Source: Sphingomonas profundi (lineage in GTDB: Bacteria > Pseudomonadota > Alphaproteobacteria > Sphingomonadales > Sphingomonadaceae). Taken from it: DNA of 64,000 nt. Shown here piece after piece: positions 36,419 through 43,997 of the stretch; the stretch's first letter is position 1, and each line of letters starts with the position of its first letter. The stretch is taken from NCBI RefSeq assembly GCF_009739515.1, contig NZ_CP046535.1:558001-622000 (forward strand). Reading direction: 5' to 3'. The translations under genes were made by a program, and so were the position numbers. A model generated the notes under the pieces. That model had not been told where the DNA came from, did not search any database, and saw nothing but the letters and a program-made list of their open reading frames with translations.

Positions 36419-37237
36419 TCAGGCCTGCGCCGCCTGCCAGTCGCGCTCGGCGCGCTCCAGATCATGCTTCAGCGGATTGCGGCGCAGGGTGAGGCCGCCA
36501 TTCACCTGCAACGCCTGGCCGGTCATGAAGCATTGGTCGCGCGCCAGCCACACGGCCGCCTCGGCGATGTCCTCCGACGTGCCGTAGCGGCCGAGCGGGG
36601 TGGCTTCGGCGAACACCTGCTTCATCCACGCGGGAATGTCGCCGCCGCCGAAATTGTCGTGGTGCATCGGCGTATCGGTGTGCCCGGCGGCGATCGTGTT
36701 GACGCGGATGCCCTCGCGCCCGAACTGGTTGGCGACGGCGCGGACGACATGGTCGATGCCGGCCTTGGTGCCCATATAGGCATCGTAGCCACCATCCACC
36801 GTGGTCGACGGCTGCGCCACCGCCGAGCTGATCTGGATGATCGATCCGCCGCGCCCCAGCATGGCCTGCACCATCGCCTGCAGGAAGAAGAAGGAACCCT
36901 TGAACTGCAACGCGATCAGCGTGTCGAGATTGGCTTCGCCGAACTCGAGGAACGGCGCGCCCAAGGCGAGGCCGGTGGAGTTCACCGCGATGTCGATGCC
37001 GCCCATCTTCTCGATCGCGAAGTCGGCCAGGGCGTGGACGTCCGCCTTGCGCGTCAGGTCGCAGGCGGTGCTGTGGCCGCCGATCTCGGCGGCGAAGGCG
37101 GCGGACTTCTCCGCCCGGCGGCTCGCCACCGTCACCTGGGCGCCTTCGTCGCGATAGCGGCGAGCGATCGCCTGCCCCATGTTGCCGGGCTCCGCCGCGC
37201 CGATCACGACCGCCCTCTTGCCTTCAAGCAGACCCAT
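36419..37237 (-). CDS. Short-chain dehydrogenase/reductase with divergent cofactor motif
   Basis: A 272-residue SDR. The nucleotide-binding loop reads VIGAAEPGNMGQAIA (about 11-25), an enoyl-reductase-like variant of TGxxxGxG. The usual NNAG is replaced by NSTG (86-89), and the active site keeps ISS (136-138) and Y154-M-G-T-K158. The C-terminus has the FMTGQALQVNGGLTL motif. It probably oxidises an alcohol intermediate of the aromatic or cyclic substrate handled by the operon. The ATG at 37237 comes immediately after the TAA of a truncated TonB-receptor remnant, and GAGGG lies upstream. Confidence 0.9.
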   Translation of the reverse strand: MGLLEGKRAVVIGAAEPGNMGQAIARRYRDEGAQVTVASRRAEKSAAFAAEIGGHSTACDLTRKADVHALADFAIEKMGGIDIAVNSTGLALGAPFLEFGEANLDTLIALQFKGSFFFLQAMVQAMLGRGGSIIQISSAVAQPSTTVDGGYDAYMGTKAGIDHVVRAVANQFGREGIRVNTIAAGHTDTPMHHDNFGGGDIPAWMKQVFAEATPLGRYGTSEDIAEAAVWLARDQCFMTGQALQVNGGLTLRRNPLKHDLERAERDWQAAQA

Positions 37238-37408
37238 TTACCGTATCCCTCGATAACGCCGCATAAGCTGGACCCGCACGGTGCGCGAAGCATCGGCGAG
37301 CCCCGGCATCTCGGCCGGGAGGACGACATTCGTGCCGCTTCCGCCGCCGCTGCTCGGTGCGTCGCGGATACCGCCGATGTGGAAGAGGTTCGTCAGGTTG
37401 CGCCCGAT
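37238..37408 (-). pseudogene. C-terminal remnant of a TonB-dependent outer-membrane receptor
   Basis: The last 56 codons before a TAA at 37238-37240 read as a receptor end: a GRNLTNLFHIGGIRDAP segment (N-L-T-N is the near-universal penultimate-strand motif of TonB receptors), then SSGGGSGTN and a final SRTVRVQLMRRYRGIR strand. Upstream of about 37408 the frame turns into arginine- and proline-rich text with no receptor features, and no other receptor sequence is found. The remnant stop directly abuts the ATG of the SDR gene, so an intact receptor probably once headed this catabolic operon and was largely deleted. Confidence 0.6.
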
Positions 37409-38008
37409 CGGCGCCGCTGCCGCGCGACAGCTTCGCCGGCTGCCCCGCATGGGTGGTCGCCGCGAATGTGCGCGGGCGGAACCGGAGGCGACCGGAACCG
37501 CCAAGGTTGACGGGTGCCGTCCGCTTGCAACGCGCGAACGTGCGTACATCCGAGATATCGGCCGACACCATGACAGCCACCCCTCCGATTTTTATGCAAT
37601 GGGCGTATTAAATAAAGGGGTGCGCAGCGCCTGTCGAAAGGAATAGGTGGTGTTTGCGCCAAGGCGAACATCGCTCTGCCGCAGCAGAGCTCCTGTCGGA
37701 GAACAGGCGATGCTCATCCGCTTCGGCCAATGCCAAGGATTGCGGACCGATCCGGCAGCTGCGTTTCGCTTTGAAGCAACTTACGAGGCGCTAAACTTTC
37801 AAAGCCGGCGATGAGTGTTCAACTCTTGTCTATCTCAAGCTGTCATATTCGGGCAGTTTCGCTATCGGCTCTACCCGATCAACTATGACAGTTCGGCGGC
37901 ATTGGCCTTTCGGATGGATATCGAGGTTGTGCTGTGCGGTGTACTCTCGATACCCTGTGCAAATTCACCCCTAGCGTCGAGGATCGATGTCGGCGCGCGG
38001 GGTCGCCG
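37409..38008. other. Intergenic stretch with lower GC and no recognisable gene
   Basis: About 600 bases between the receptor remnant and the flavoenzyme gene. The part from about 37560 to 37970 is visibly less GC-rich than its surroundings and shows stop codons in all frames at short intervals. It may be the scar of the deletion that removed the receptor gene, and it should also contain the promoter for the Rieske operon. I find no transposase or inverted repeats. Confidence 0.45.
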
Positions 38009-39175
38009 TCAGGGCTGGATGCGCACGGCGCCGGCCCGGCGCAGTGCGGCGACATCGACGAAGCCGTTCACCGCCATCAGCAGATCCGCCTCCGCCAGCA
38101 GCGATCGCAGCACGTGCACCGCGCCCTCCGCGCCGCCGAGCTCGAGGCCGTAGGCATATGGCCGGCCGATGCCGACCGCCGCCGCACCCAGCGCCAGCGC
38201 CTTGGCGACGTCGCTGCCCGAGCGGACGCCGGAATCGAACAGCACCGGCGTGCCGCCCGCCGCCGCCACGACCGGCGGCAGCAGATCGATCGCGGCCAGG
38301 CCGCCATTGGCCTGCCGCCCGCCATGGTTGGAGCAGTAGATCGCATCGGCCCCCTCGTCGATCGCGCGGCGTGCATCGTCCGGGTGGCAGATGCCCTTCA
38401 GCACGATCGGCAGCGTCGTCAGCGATCGCAGCCACGGCATGTCCGCCCAGGTGAGCACCTTGCCGAAGGTTTCCGTCCACACCTTCACGGCGCCGGGCAC
38501 ATCCTCCTCCGGCGGCCGCCCGACCATCGCGCGAAAGCGTGGATCGGACCAGTAGTTGGCCATGACGTGGCCGCGCAGCTGCGGGAAGTTGGCGGCGTTC
38601 AGGTCGCGCGGCCGCCAGCCGGTGGTCCAGGTGTCGAGGGTGACGATCAGCGCCTTGTACCCCGCGGCCTCGGCGCGACGCACCAGGCTCTCGGCCAGCT
38701 CCCGGTCCTTCGGCGTGTAGAGCTGGAAGAAGCCGGGCGTGTCGCCCATGCCGGCCGCGACATGCTCCAGCGGATCGTTGGTCAGCGTCGATACGGTCAG
38801 CGGTACGCCGGTCTCGGCCGCGGCGCGGGCGGCGGCGAGGTCGCCATGGCCGTCCTGGGTGCAGAGGCCGGTGACGCCGATCGGCGCCATGAAGACCGGC
38901 GTAGGCAGGCGCATGCCGAACAGATCGATCGATAGGTCGCGGGACGAGCAATCGACCATCATGCGCGGGACGATGCCCCAGTGGCGGAACGCCGCCGCGT
39001 TGCTGCGCTGGGTATGCTCGTCGCCGCAGCCGCCCTGGACGTATCTGAGAAGCGAGGGAGACATGGCCGCCTCGGCCCGCTGCTCCAGCCCGGCGAAGTC
39101 GACCGGATATTTCGGCACCACGCCGCGCAGCCCGGCGAGGTAGATGTCGAACTGATAGTCGCCGAAGTGCGGCAT
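38009..39175 (-). CDS. FMN-dependent alpha-hydroxy-acid oxidase, lactate 2-monooxygenase-like
   Basis: A 388-residue flavoenzyme. The N-terminal text GDYQFDIYLAGLRGV, then GGCGDEHTQRSNAAAFRHWGIVPRM, and later GRPYAYGLELGG match lactate 2-monooxygenase of mycobacteria more closely than ordinary LldD. The catalytic histidine is in YCSNHGGRQ, and the substrate arginine and FMN-phosphate loop are in VLFDSGVRSGSDV and GRPYA. Lactate monooxygenases turn L-lactate into acetate, CO2 and water; related enzymes accept other 2-hydroxy acids. The ATG at 39175 follows a GGGGGA/GAGG sequence. The longer frame upstream has no conserved content. Neighbours suggest a catabolic role. Confidence 0.88.
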   Translation of the reverse strand: MPHFGDYQFDIYLAGLRGVVPKYPVDFAGLEQRAEAAMSPSLLRYVQGGCGDEHTQRSNAAAFRHWGIVPRMMVDCSSRDLSIDLFGMRLPTPVFMAPIGVTGLCTQDGHGDLAAARAAAETGVPLTVSTLTNDPLEHVAAGMGDTPGFFQLYTPKDRELAESLVRRAEAAGYKALIVTLDTWTTGWRPRDLNAANFPQLRGHVMANYWSDPRFRAMVGRPPEEDVPGAVKVWTETFGKVLTWADMPWLRSLTTLPIVLKGICHPDDARRAIDEGADAIYCSNHGGRQANGGLAAIDLLPPVVAAAGGTPVLFDSGVRSGSDVAKALALGAAAVGIGRPYAYGLELGGAEGAVHVLRSLLAEADLLMAVNGFVDVAALRRAGAVRIQP

Positions 39176-39535
39176 CCTCGTCCCCCGAACATTCCGGCCG
39201 CACCCGCCAGGGCGCGGAGGCGCGGGCGGGCTGGCGGCGGCCGGTCGCGCATCGTGGCCATCGGCCGCCAGTTTCCGGGGCCTCATCCCGCGTTGCAAGT
39301 GGGCGCCGCCTCATGCGCCGTCCGCCGCGCTAGCGTTAAGGTGCATCCGGCAACTGCGGCCCACGCCTGCGCGACGCCGCATCGCGGCAGACCAGTCCGA
39401 CACCGTCGCGGCGACGCGCCCTATCGTCCGTGAAGGTAGACAGGCGGTTCATCGCGTACAAGGCGAAAGAGGGTGCGCGCGTGCTGGCCGGCAAGGGCTC
39501 TCGCGGTGCCCTCGCGCTCCGTCGCGCCGGCGTGG
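39176..39535. other. Intergenic region between MFS transporter and flavoenzyme genes
   Basis: About 360 bases. I see no gene or gene fragment that I can name and no clear terminator hairpin. It probably contains a promoter for the flavoenzyme gene. Confidence 0.45.
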
Positions 39536-40861
39536 TCAATCGCGTGCGGCGGCCCCGGCCGGCGACGACTCCCCCGCGCGGGCGGCGGCGAGGACGGAGC
39601 GCATGGCGCATCCGGCGGAGAGGATCAGCGCCGGTATGGCGGTGACGGCGATCGCCTCCAGCAGCCGGCCGTGCAGCGCCAGATCGGAGAGCGAGCCGGC
39701 GATCAGCGGCCCGACGGCGCAGAAGATCGAGACGACGAAGCTCCAGATCGCGAAGCTGCGCGCGCGCAACGTGGCGGGCGTCAGATCCTGCAGCATGGTC
39801 GGCACCAGCGCGTTGGCGGTGCAGGTGACGAACAGGAACGATCCCACCATCAGCAAGGCGTGGTCCACGTCGTCGACGATTATCAGCAGGGCGGCGAAGG
39901 GGATCGCGGCCAGTGCGCAAGCGCCCATGATCAGCGGGCGGGCGGCCAGCCCGAAGCGCCGCCGCAGCGTGCGATCGAGGAAGCCGGCCACGGGCAGGCA
40001 GCCGATGCTGGTGAGCAGGGTGACGATGCCCAGCGCGTGGCCGATCGGCCCCAGATCGGCGCCGAAGCGCCGTTCCAGCGCCAGCGCGATCAGCGGGTTG
40101 AGCGCCTGCACCGCGCTCATCAGGCTGCCGGCCACGCCGACGAACAGGCCCACCGCCTGCCATCGCGCACGCAGGAACAGGCCGAGCGAGCCGCCGGTAT
40201 CGACCGCGTCGGCGGCGGCCCGGCGCGGCGGATCGCTGACGAACAGGCCGAGCAGCAGCAGCGGCAGGCCGGCGAGCGACAGCAGCAGCATTGCCTTGCG
40301 CCAGGGCTCGATCGCGCACGGGACCAGCGCGTTGGCGGCGGCGACGATCGCCTCGCCGAAGTAGAAGCCGGCGCTCGCCCCCGCCGCCATCAGCGCGGCG
40401 AAGCCGAGGTTCGCCGTCACGCGGTGCCGCTCCGGCGCCAGATCCGGGATCATCGAGTAGACGATCGGGATCATCGCGAACTCGGTGACGCCGGAGGCGG
40501 CGCGGCCGACGAAGAACAGCGGGAAGCTGGGTGCGACGGCGCTCAGCATCATCAGCGCCGCCCACGCGGCGATCAGGCCGATCAGCACGCGCTTGCGCGA
40601 CAGGCGATCGGCCAGCCGCGCCAGCGGCACCGCCACCGCACTGCCCACCAGCACGCCCGCCAGCCCCTGCAACGCGCCGATCGTCGCATCGCTGACGGCG
40701 AAGCTGTGCTGGATGGCGGAGAGCAGGATCGCCTGCAGCCCGCGATCGCTCATCTGGATGCCGGCCGTCACGCCCAGGAAGCCGATCGTCAGGAGCGCGC
40801 GCAGCGACCACACGGCCGGGATGGCGTGCGCCTCGCGCGGCGCGGTGGCGAGGACGGCCAC
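39536..40861 (-). CDS. MFS transporter of the catabolic cluster
   Basis: A 441-residue, 12-helix transporter. Loop 2-3 has the motif ARLADRLSRKRVLIGL, helix 4-5 reads FFVGRAASGVTEFAMIPIVYSMIPD, and there is a weaker repeat in the second half (GFLDRTLRRRFG). It belongs to the general MFS group that sphingomonads carry beside aromatic degradation genes (spinster/phthalate-like). Uptake of the compound degraded by the following genes is likely but unproved. The start is a GTG at 40861, only 17 bases after the stop of a 22-codon ORF, and its own ribosome-binding sequence is weak. Confidence 0.88.
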   Translation of the reverse strand: MAVLATAPREAHAIPAVWSLRALLTIGFLGVTAGIQMSDRGLQAILLSAIQHSFAVSDATIGALQGLAGVLVGSAVAVPLARLADRLSRKRVLIGLIAAWAALMMLSAVAPSFPLFFVGRAASGVTEFAMIPIVYSMIPDLAPERHRVTANLGFAALMAAGASAGFYFGEAIVAAANALVPCAIEPWRKAMLLLSLAGLPLLLLGLFVSDPPRRAAADAVDTGGSLGLFLRARWQAVGLFVGVAGSLMSAVQALNPLIALALERRFGADLGPIGHALGIVTLLTSIGCLPVAGFLDRTLRRRFGLAARPLIMGACALAAIPFAALLIIVDDVDHALLMVGSFLFVTCTANALVPTMLQDLTPATLRARSFAIWSFVVSIFCAVGPLIAGSLSDLALHGRLLEAIAVTAIPALILSAGCAMRSVLAAARAGESSPAGAAARD

Positions 40862-40877
40862 GGATCGATCCGCCGGC

Positions 40878-40946
40878 TCAGCGCGTCAGGATGGCGCCGG
40901 GCTTGGTGATGGCCTGCTTACCGCGTTCTGCCGTGGCTGGCTTCAT
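40878..40946 (-). CDS. Possible 22-residue leader peptide upstream of the MFS gene
   Basis: A minus-strand ATG at 40946 opens a 22-codon ORF ending in TGA at 40878-40880, starting MKPATAERGK and ending GAILTR. An excellent GGGAGGA ribosome-binding sequence lies five bases upstream, much stronger than that of the MFS gene 17 bases downstream. The peptide is basic and soluble, with no recognisable core-peptide or export motif. An eight-base-pair inverted repeat lies just upstream. It may be a translated leader that couples or regulates transporter expression, or a tiny functional peptide; it may also be the relic of a larger gene. Confidence 0.4.
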   Translation of the reverse strand: MKPATAERGKQAITKPGAILTR

Positions 40947-40972
40947 GGGATCCTCCCGCCAGTCGAACCGAA

Positions 40973-41010
40973 CGACTGCGCGACGCCTTGTTGCGCATGA
41001 TTCGCAGTCG
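40973..41010. promoter_or_regulatory. Inverted repeat (8 bp stem) before the 22-codon ORF
   Basis: CGACTGCG and CGCAGTCG pair perfectly across a 22-base spacer. In the minus-strand transcript the hairpin would lie between the 91-residue protein gene and the ribosome-binding site of the 22-codon ORF. There is no T-run, so it is not a simple terminator; a leader structure or mRNA-processing element is possible. Confidence 0.4.
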
Positions 41011-41040
41011 CGGCAATCTCTTTCTCGCGGGCGGAGTGGA

Positions 41041-41316
41041 TCAGGATCGGCGCAGCGATACATCCGCGATGCGTGGGCGGGGTTCGCTCCAGGCGGGGAA
41101 GGGCTGCGCGATCCACCCATTGTCGGCCGATCGCACCATCGGCCTGCCGCAATCGGCGCAGATGCTGACGCGATGACCGGCTCCCCCGGCGACGAGCGCT
41201 GCCGCCGGCCAGTGCCGCCCGATCAGGCAGGCGAGGCCGCTGGCCGCCAGCCAGCCCGGCCCGTCATGGCGATCCCGGATTTGTCCGCCCTGATCTGTCG
41301 CCGGCACCTGCTTCAT
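41041..41316 (-). CDS. 91-residue protein with one CXXC pair, function unknown
   Basis: A 91-residue protein starting MKQVPATDQGGQIRDRHDG. The middle (GWLAASGLACLIGRHWPAAALVAGGAGHR) is moderately hydrophobic. It is followed by ICADCGRPMVRSADNGW, a half zinc-ribbon-like motif, then a basic end DVSLRRS. I do not recognise the family. The start is supported by an AAGGGG ribosome-binding site seven bases upstream; a longer in-frame start at 41382 would run through the CRP-like site and is less likely. A perfect CRP-type palindrome lies about 52 bases before the ATG, suggesting cyclic-AMP or FNR-type control. Confidence 0.6.
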   Translation of the reverse strand: MKQVPATDQGGQIRDRHDGPGWLAASGLACLIGRHWPAAALVAGGAGHRVSICADCGRPMVRSADNGWIAQPFPAWSEPRPRIADVSLRRS

Positions 41317-41367
41317 CGTCGTTCCCCTTGGCTCGGCGCCCATCTTCACGCTTCCGCCGCCTTGCGC

Positions 41368-41383
41368 TGTGACGATGTTCACA
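41368..41383 (-). promoter_or_regulatory. Perfect CRP-type binding site
   Basis: TGTGA-N6-TCACA occurs without mismatch (spacer cgatgt), the consensus of Crp/Fnr-family dimers. It is centred about 60 bases upstream of the ATG of the 91-residue gene on the minus strand, a distance suited to activation. The last bases overlap the first unit of the tandem repeat beside it. No CRP gene is in the window. Confidence 0.55.
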
Positions 41384-41427
41384 GATTGTCCGGCTGACAG
41401 ATTGTCCGGCTCACAGATTGTCCGGCT
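41380..41427. repeat. Three tandem copies of a 16 bp unit
   Basis: The unit CACAGATTGTCCGGCT occurs three times head to tail (41380-41395, 41396-41411, 41412-41427), the middle copy differing only at its first base (G for C). The array starts within the CRP-type site and ends at the stop codon of the 225-residue membrane protein gene. Evenly spaced direct repeats like these could be regulator binding sites or a recent slippage expansion. Confidence 0.9.
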
Positions 41428-42104
41428 TACTGGCGCCGCAGCAGCCGCATCGCATCCAGGCTGCGCTTGCGCTCGGCGGCCTTGCGCTCCTCCTGCTCGG
41501 CGGCGGCGATGTCGGGAGCCGCCGGCGCGGCTGTGGCGGAGACGACGATCGGCGTCCGCACGCCGGTGTCGGCGCTGGCCAGCGCCGTCGTGTCGGACGC
41601 GGCGGGCTCGGCGGCCGGCAGGCTCGCGGGCGGGGCGGGGGCTACGCGATCCGCCTTCGGCAGTGCCTCTGCGATCGGACGGCGAACGCTGGACGCAGTC
41701 GCGACCGACACTGAAGCCCGGCGTGGCGGATCGGCGCGACGCGTGCGCTCGGGCGCTGTGCGCGGGCGATCGGCTTCGGCGACGGAGGCGTAGTAGGCGG
41801 TCTCCGCAGGCTTCGCCGGGCTGACCGGCACCCGCGTCGCGCGATCGGCCACGCGCGGCGGCGGGGCCGGGCGGGGGCTCGGCGGGATGCTCGCGCGCAC
41901 GTCGCCGGCGGGCGGCCCGGCGGCGGGGCGCGCCAGCATCAGCGCGAGGCCCGACGTGGCGAGGACCAGCAGCGCCGCCGCCGCCGCACCGGCGCGCGCC
42001 ACCGGCCGCCTGCTCTTCGCTGCCGTATCGGGCAGCGGCAGCAGCGTCGGATCGAACCCCAGGATCGCGCCGACGTCCCGCTCGATCGGCCCGGCCTCGA
42101 TCAT
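41427..42104 (-). CDS. Single-helix membrane protein with proline/alanine-rich periplasmic tail, hypothetical
   Basis: A 225-residue protein. A short cytoplasmic start (MIEAGPIERDVGAILGFDPTLLPLPD) is followed by a basic patch, one helix (about residues 38-60, AAAALLVLATSGLALMLA), and a long low-complexity region rich in Pro, Ala and Arg. It ends in a charged coiled-coil-like segment EQEERKAAERKRSLDAMRLLRRQ. No enzyme domain is visible. The ATG overlaps the phosphatase stop as ATGA, so both are one operon, next to exopolysaccharide-type genes. A structural or regulatory role in the envelope is possible. The stop codon touches the 16 bp repeat array. Confidence 0.7.
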   Translation of the reverse strand: MIEAGPIERDVGAILGFDPTLLPLPDTAAKSRRPVARAGAAAAALLVLATSGLALMLARPAAGPPAGDVRASIPPSPRPAPPPRVADRATRVPVSPAKPAETAYYASVAEADRPRTAPERTRRADPPRRASVSVATASSVRRPIAEALPKADRVAPAPPASLPAAEPAASDTTALASADTGVRTPIVVSATAAPAAPDIAAAEQEERKAAERKRSLDAMRLLRRQ

Positions 42105-42877
42105 GCCGCCTCGCCTGGCCCGGTGGAGAGCAGCAGGCGATCGCTCCCTTCCAGCATCAGCGCGGTCAGCGATCCGGTGCGGTAGGCGCCGGTATCGATG
42201 CCGATGCGGTTGGCCCGCAGCTCCGGCCCGCGCGCGCTGATCGAGTGACCGTGGACGACGACAAGGCCGTGATCCGCGCCGCTGTCCAGGAACTCGCGGC
42301 GGATCCACAGCAGGTCCGGCTCGGTCTGGTCGGCCAGCGGCACGCCCGGGCGGATGCCGGCATGGACGAACAGATAGTCGCCGATCCGCAGGGTCGTCGG
42401 CAGCGCGCGCAGCCATGCGATCGTGGCCGCCGGTACATGCGCGCGCGCGTCGGCGATGCATTTGTGCGGCGGGCCTTCCGCGATCAGCGCGGCATCGACG
42501 CCCCAGCTGGCGAGCGCCGCATCGCCGCCGTTGCGCAGCCACAAGGCGAGCGCGTGCAGGTTGCCGCCGAGCGCGTCGACCATCATCGCCTCGTGATTGC
42601 CTTTCAGCACCACGAAGCGGTCCGATCGTTCGGACAGCGCCCGGCACCGCGCGACCAGCTCGGCCGAGGCGGGGCCGCGATCGATGATGTCGCCCAGCAG
42701 GATCAGCCGCACCGTCGCCGGATCGCGCGCCTCGTTGTCGCGGCGGATCTGATCGAGCAGCGCCTGGAACAGGTCGATCCGGCCGTGGATGTCGCCGATG
42801 GCGTAGATCCGCTCTCCCGCCGGCACGCAGGGCGGCGCCACGATGGGATCGAACCGGGAGAGGGATACTGTTATCAT
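42101..42877 (-). CDS. Calcineurin-like metallophosphatase (serine/threonine phosphatase type)
   Basis: A 258-residue phosphoesterase with the full metal-site set: GDIHGR (D29, H31), GDIIDRG (about 60-66), GNHE (about 93), VHAG, and the late HGHS histidine. The size and motif spacing match the bacterial PrpA/ApaH-like protein phosphatases. In this context, between an outer-membrane protein and a membrane protein and close to two tyrosine-kinase-type co-polymerases, it could dephosphorylate proteins or a phosphorylated metabolite; this is inference. It overlaps the next gene by four bases. A promoter could lie in the AT-richer stretch just upstream, but none is clear. Confidence 0.9.
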   Translation of the reverse strand: MITVSLSRFDPIVAPPCVPAGERIYAIGDIHGRIDLFQALLDQIRRDNEARDPATVRLILLGDIIDRGPASAELVARCRALSERSDRFVVLKGNHEAMMVDALGGNLHALALWLRNGGDAALASWGVDAALIAEGPPHKCIADARAHVPAATIAWLRALPTTLRIGDYLFVHAGIRPGVPLADQTEPDLLWIRREFLDSGADHGLVVVHGHSISARGPELRANRIGIDTGAYRTGSLTALMLEGSDRLLLSTGPGEAA

Positions 42878-42919
42878 GTTGTTACTTCGACGCTTTACAG
42901 TCGCGATCGTCGGCCGTCG

Positions 42920-43852
42920 TCAGAATTCTAGCGCCAGGCTCACGCCGCCCGAGGCCGCCGCCGCGCCCTTGGAGAGGCCGCCGGTGCCGAACACCGTCGC
43001 CCGCACCTCGCTGCCGGGCAGCTTGGTCGACGCGCCGGCGAAAAGCTCGTGCGAGTCGCGCACCAGCCGCGTCGCGGCGCGGGCATAATGATAGGAGACG
43101 AGGCCGATCGCCCGCTCGCCGAGGCTGAAGGAGGTGCCGGTCGAGGCGGCGAAGCCGTTGCGCAGGTTGATCGCCGCCGGATCGCCGAACACGCGGTAGG
43201 TGACGGAGGCGAACGGCGCGAAGCGGCCGATCGGCTGCGTCACCTGAAGGCCCGCCGAATAATCCGTCTTGCCGCTGGAGATCCGCCGCGACTCCTCCGC
43301 GGTCGGGATCTTGACGCGGCCGGAGAACTCGATCTCCGGCTTCCCCTCGCCGGTCGGCAGGGTGTAGGCGGCACCGAGCGTCAGGTCGCCCACGCCCTTG
43401 TTCGTCACCTTGCGGCCGGGCGTGCCGCCGCTCACGATCAGCGGCGTGCCGTCGATGCCGCTGAAGATCGATCCGCGCCCGCGGATGTGCAGGTAGGGCA
43501 GGGACGCCGTGAGGCGCAGCGATCCGATCGCGTAGCGTGCGCCCACGGCCGTGGACCACAGAGTGGAGCGCTGGCCGGTGCCGAAATTGCCGCCCGCCAC
43601 CGACGTGCCGAGCGAGACGCCGAAGGTGGAGCCGCCCGTATAGGTGGCGAGGCGATCGTCGGTGCGGACCATCGCATCGGCGACGGTGACGGCGGACGCG
43701 GTGCCGTTGGCGTTGGACGGGGTGCCGGTGGCGATCGCGACGTCCTCGGCCGGCTTGGGCGGATCGCCGGAAGCGGGCTGCGCCGCATGCGCGCCGACGG
43801 GCAGGACGACGATGGCCAAAGCGAGGAAGCGATCGACCGAACGTCTGCTCAT
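42920..43852 (-). CDS. Outer-membrane beta-barrel protein, phenol-degradation MetA-pathway-like transporter family
   Basis: A 310-residue exported protein. A signal peptide ends at about residue 24 (PVGAHAAQ) and the mature chain is made of alternating beta strands, ending in SGGVSLALEF with the terminal phenylalanine of outer-membrane barrels. Text such as GVGDLTLGAAYTLPTGEGKPEIEFSGRVKIPTA and GKTDYSAGLQVTQPIG resembles the MetA-pathway putative transporter family (PF13557), whose function is poorly known. The start at 43852 gives the signal peptide; a longer frame adds 17 residues. It precedes the phosphatase by 42 bases and is likely in the same operon. Confidence 0.75.
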   Translation of the reverse strand: MSRRSVDRFLALAIVVLPVGAHAAQPASGDPPKPAEDVAIATGTPSNANGTASAVTVADAMVRTDDRLATYTGGSTFGVSLGTSVAGGNFGTGQRSTLWSTAVGARYAIGSLRLTASLPYLHIRGRGSIFSGIDGTPLIVSGGTPGRKVTNKGVGDLTLGAAYTLPTGEGKPEIEFSGRVKIPTAEESRRISSGKTDYSAGLQVTQPIGRFAPFASVTYRVFGDPAAINLRNGFAASTGTSFSLGERAIGLVSYHYARAATRLVRDSHELFAGASTKLPGSEVRATVFGTGGLSKGAAAASGGVSLALEF

Positions 43853-43997
43853 CTGAAGTTCCACACATCTCTCCGGCCGTGTACCTCCGGCCTCAACCAT
43901 CAACCACGGCCCGCGCCTGACGTTCCGTAAGCGATACGTTCCATCGTCCCGTATAGGGACGCGCGAGCGGTGCGTTTCGCGCCGCCCGGCTCGGGCG

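Noticed and set aside
37610-37970. Possible short genes in the low-GC spacer before the receptor remnant
   Set aside because: Frames are short, lack ribosome-binding sites and encode nothing recognisable.
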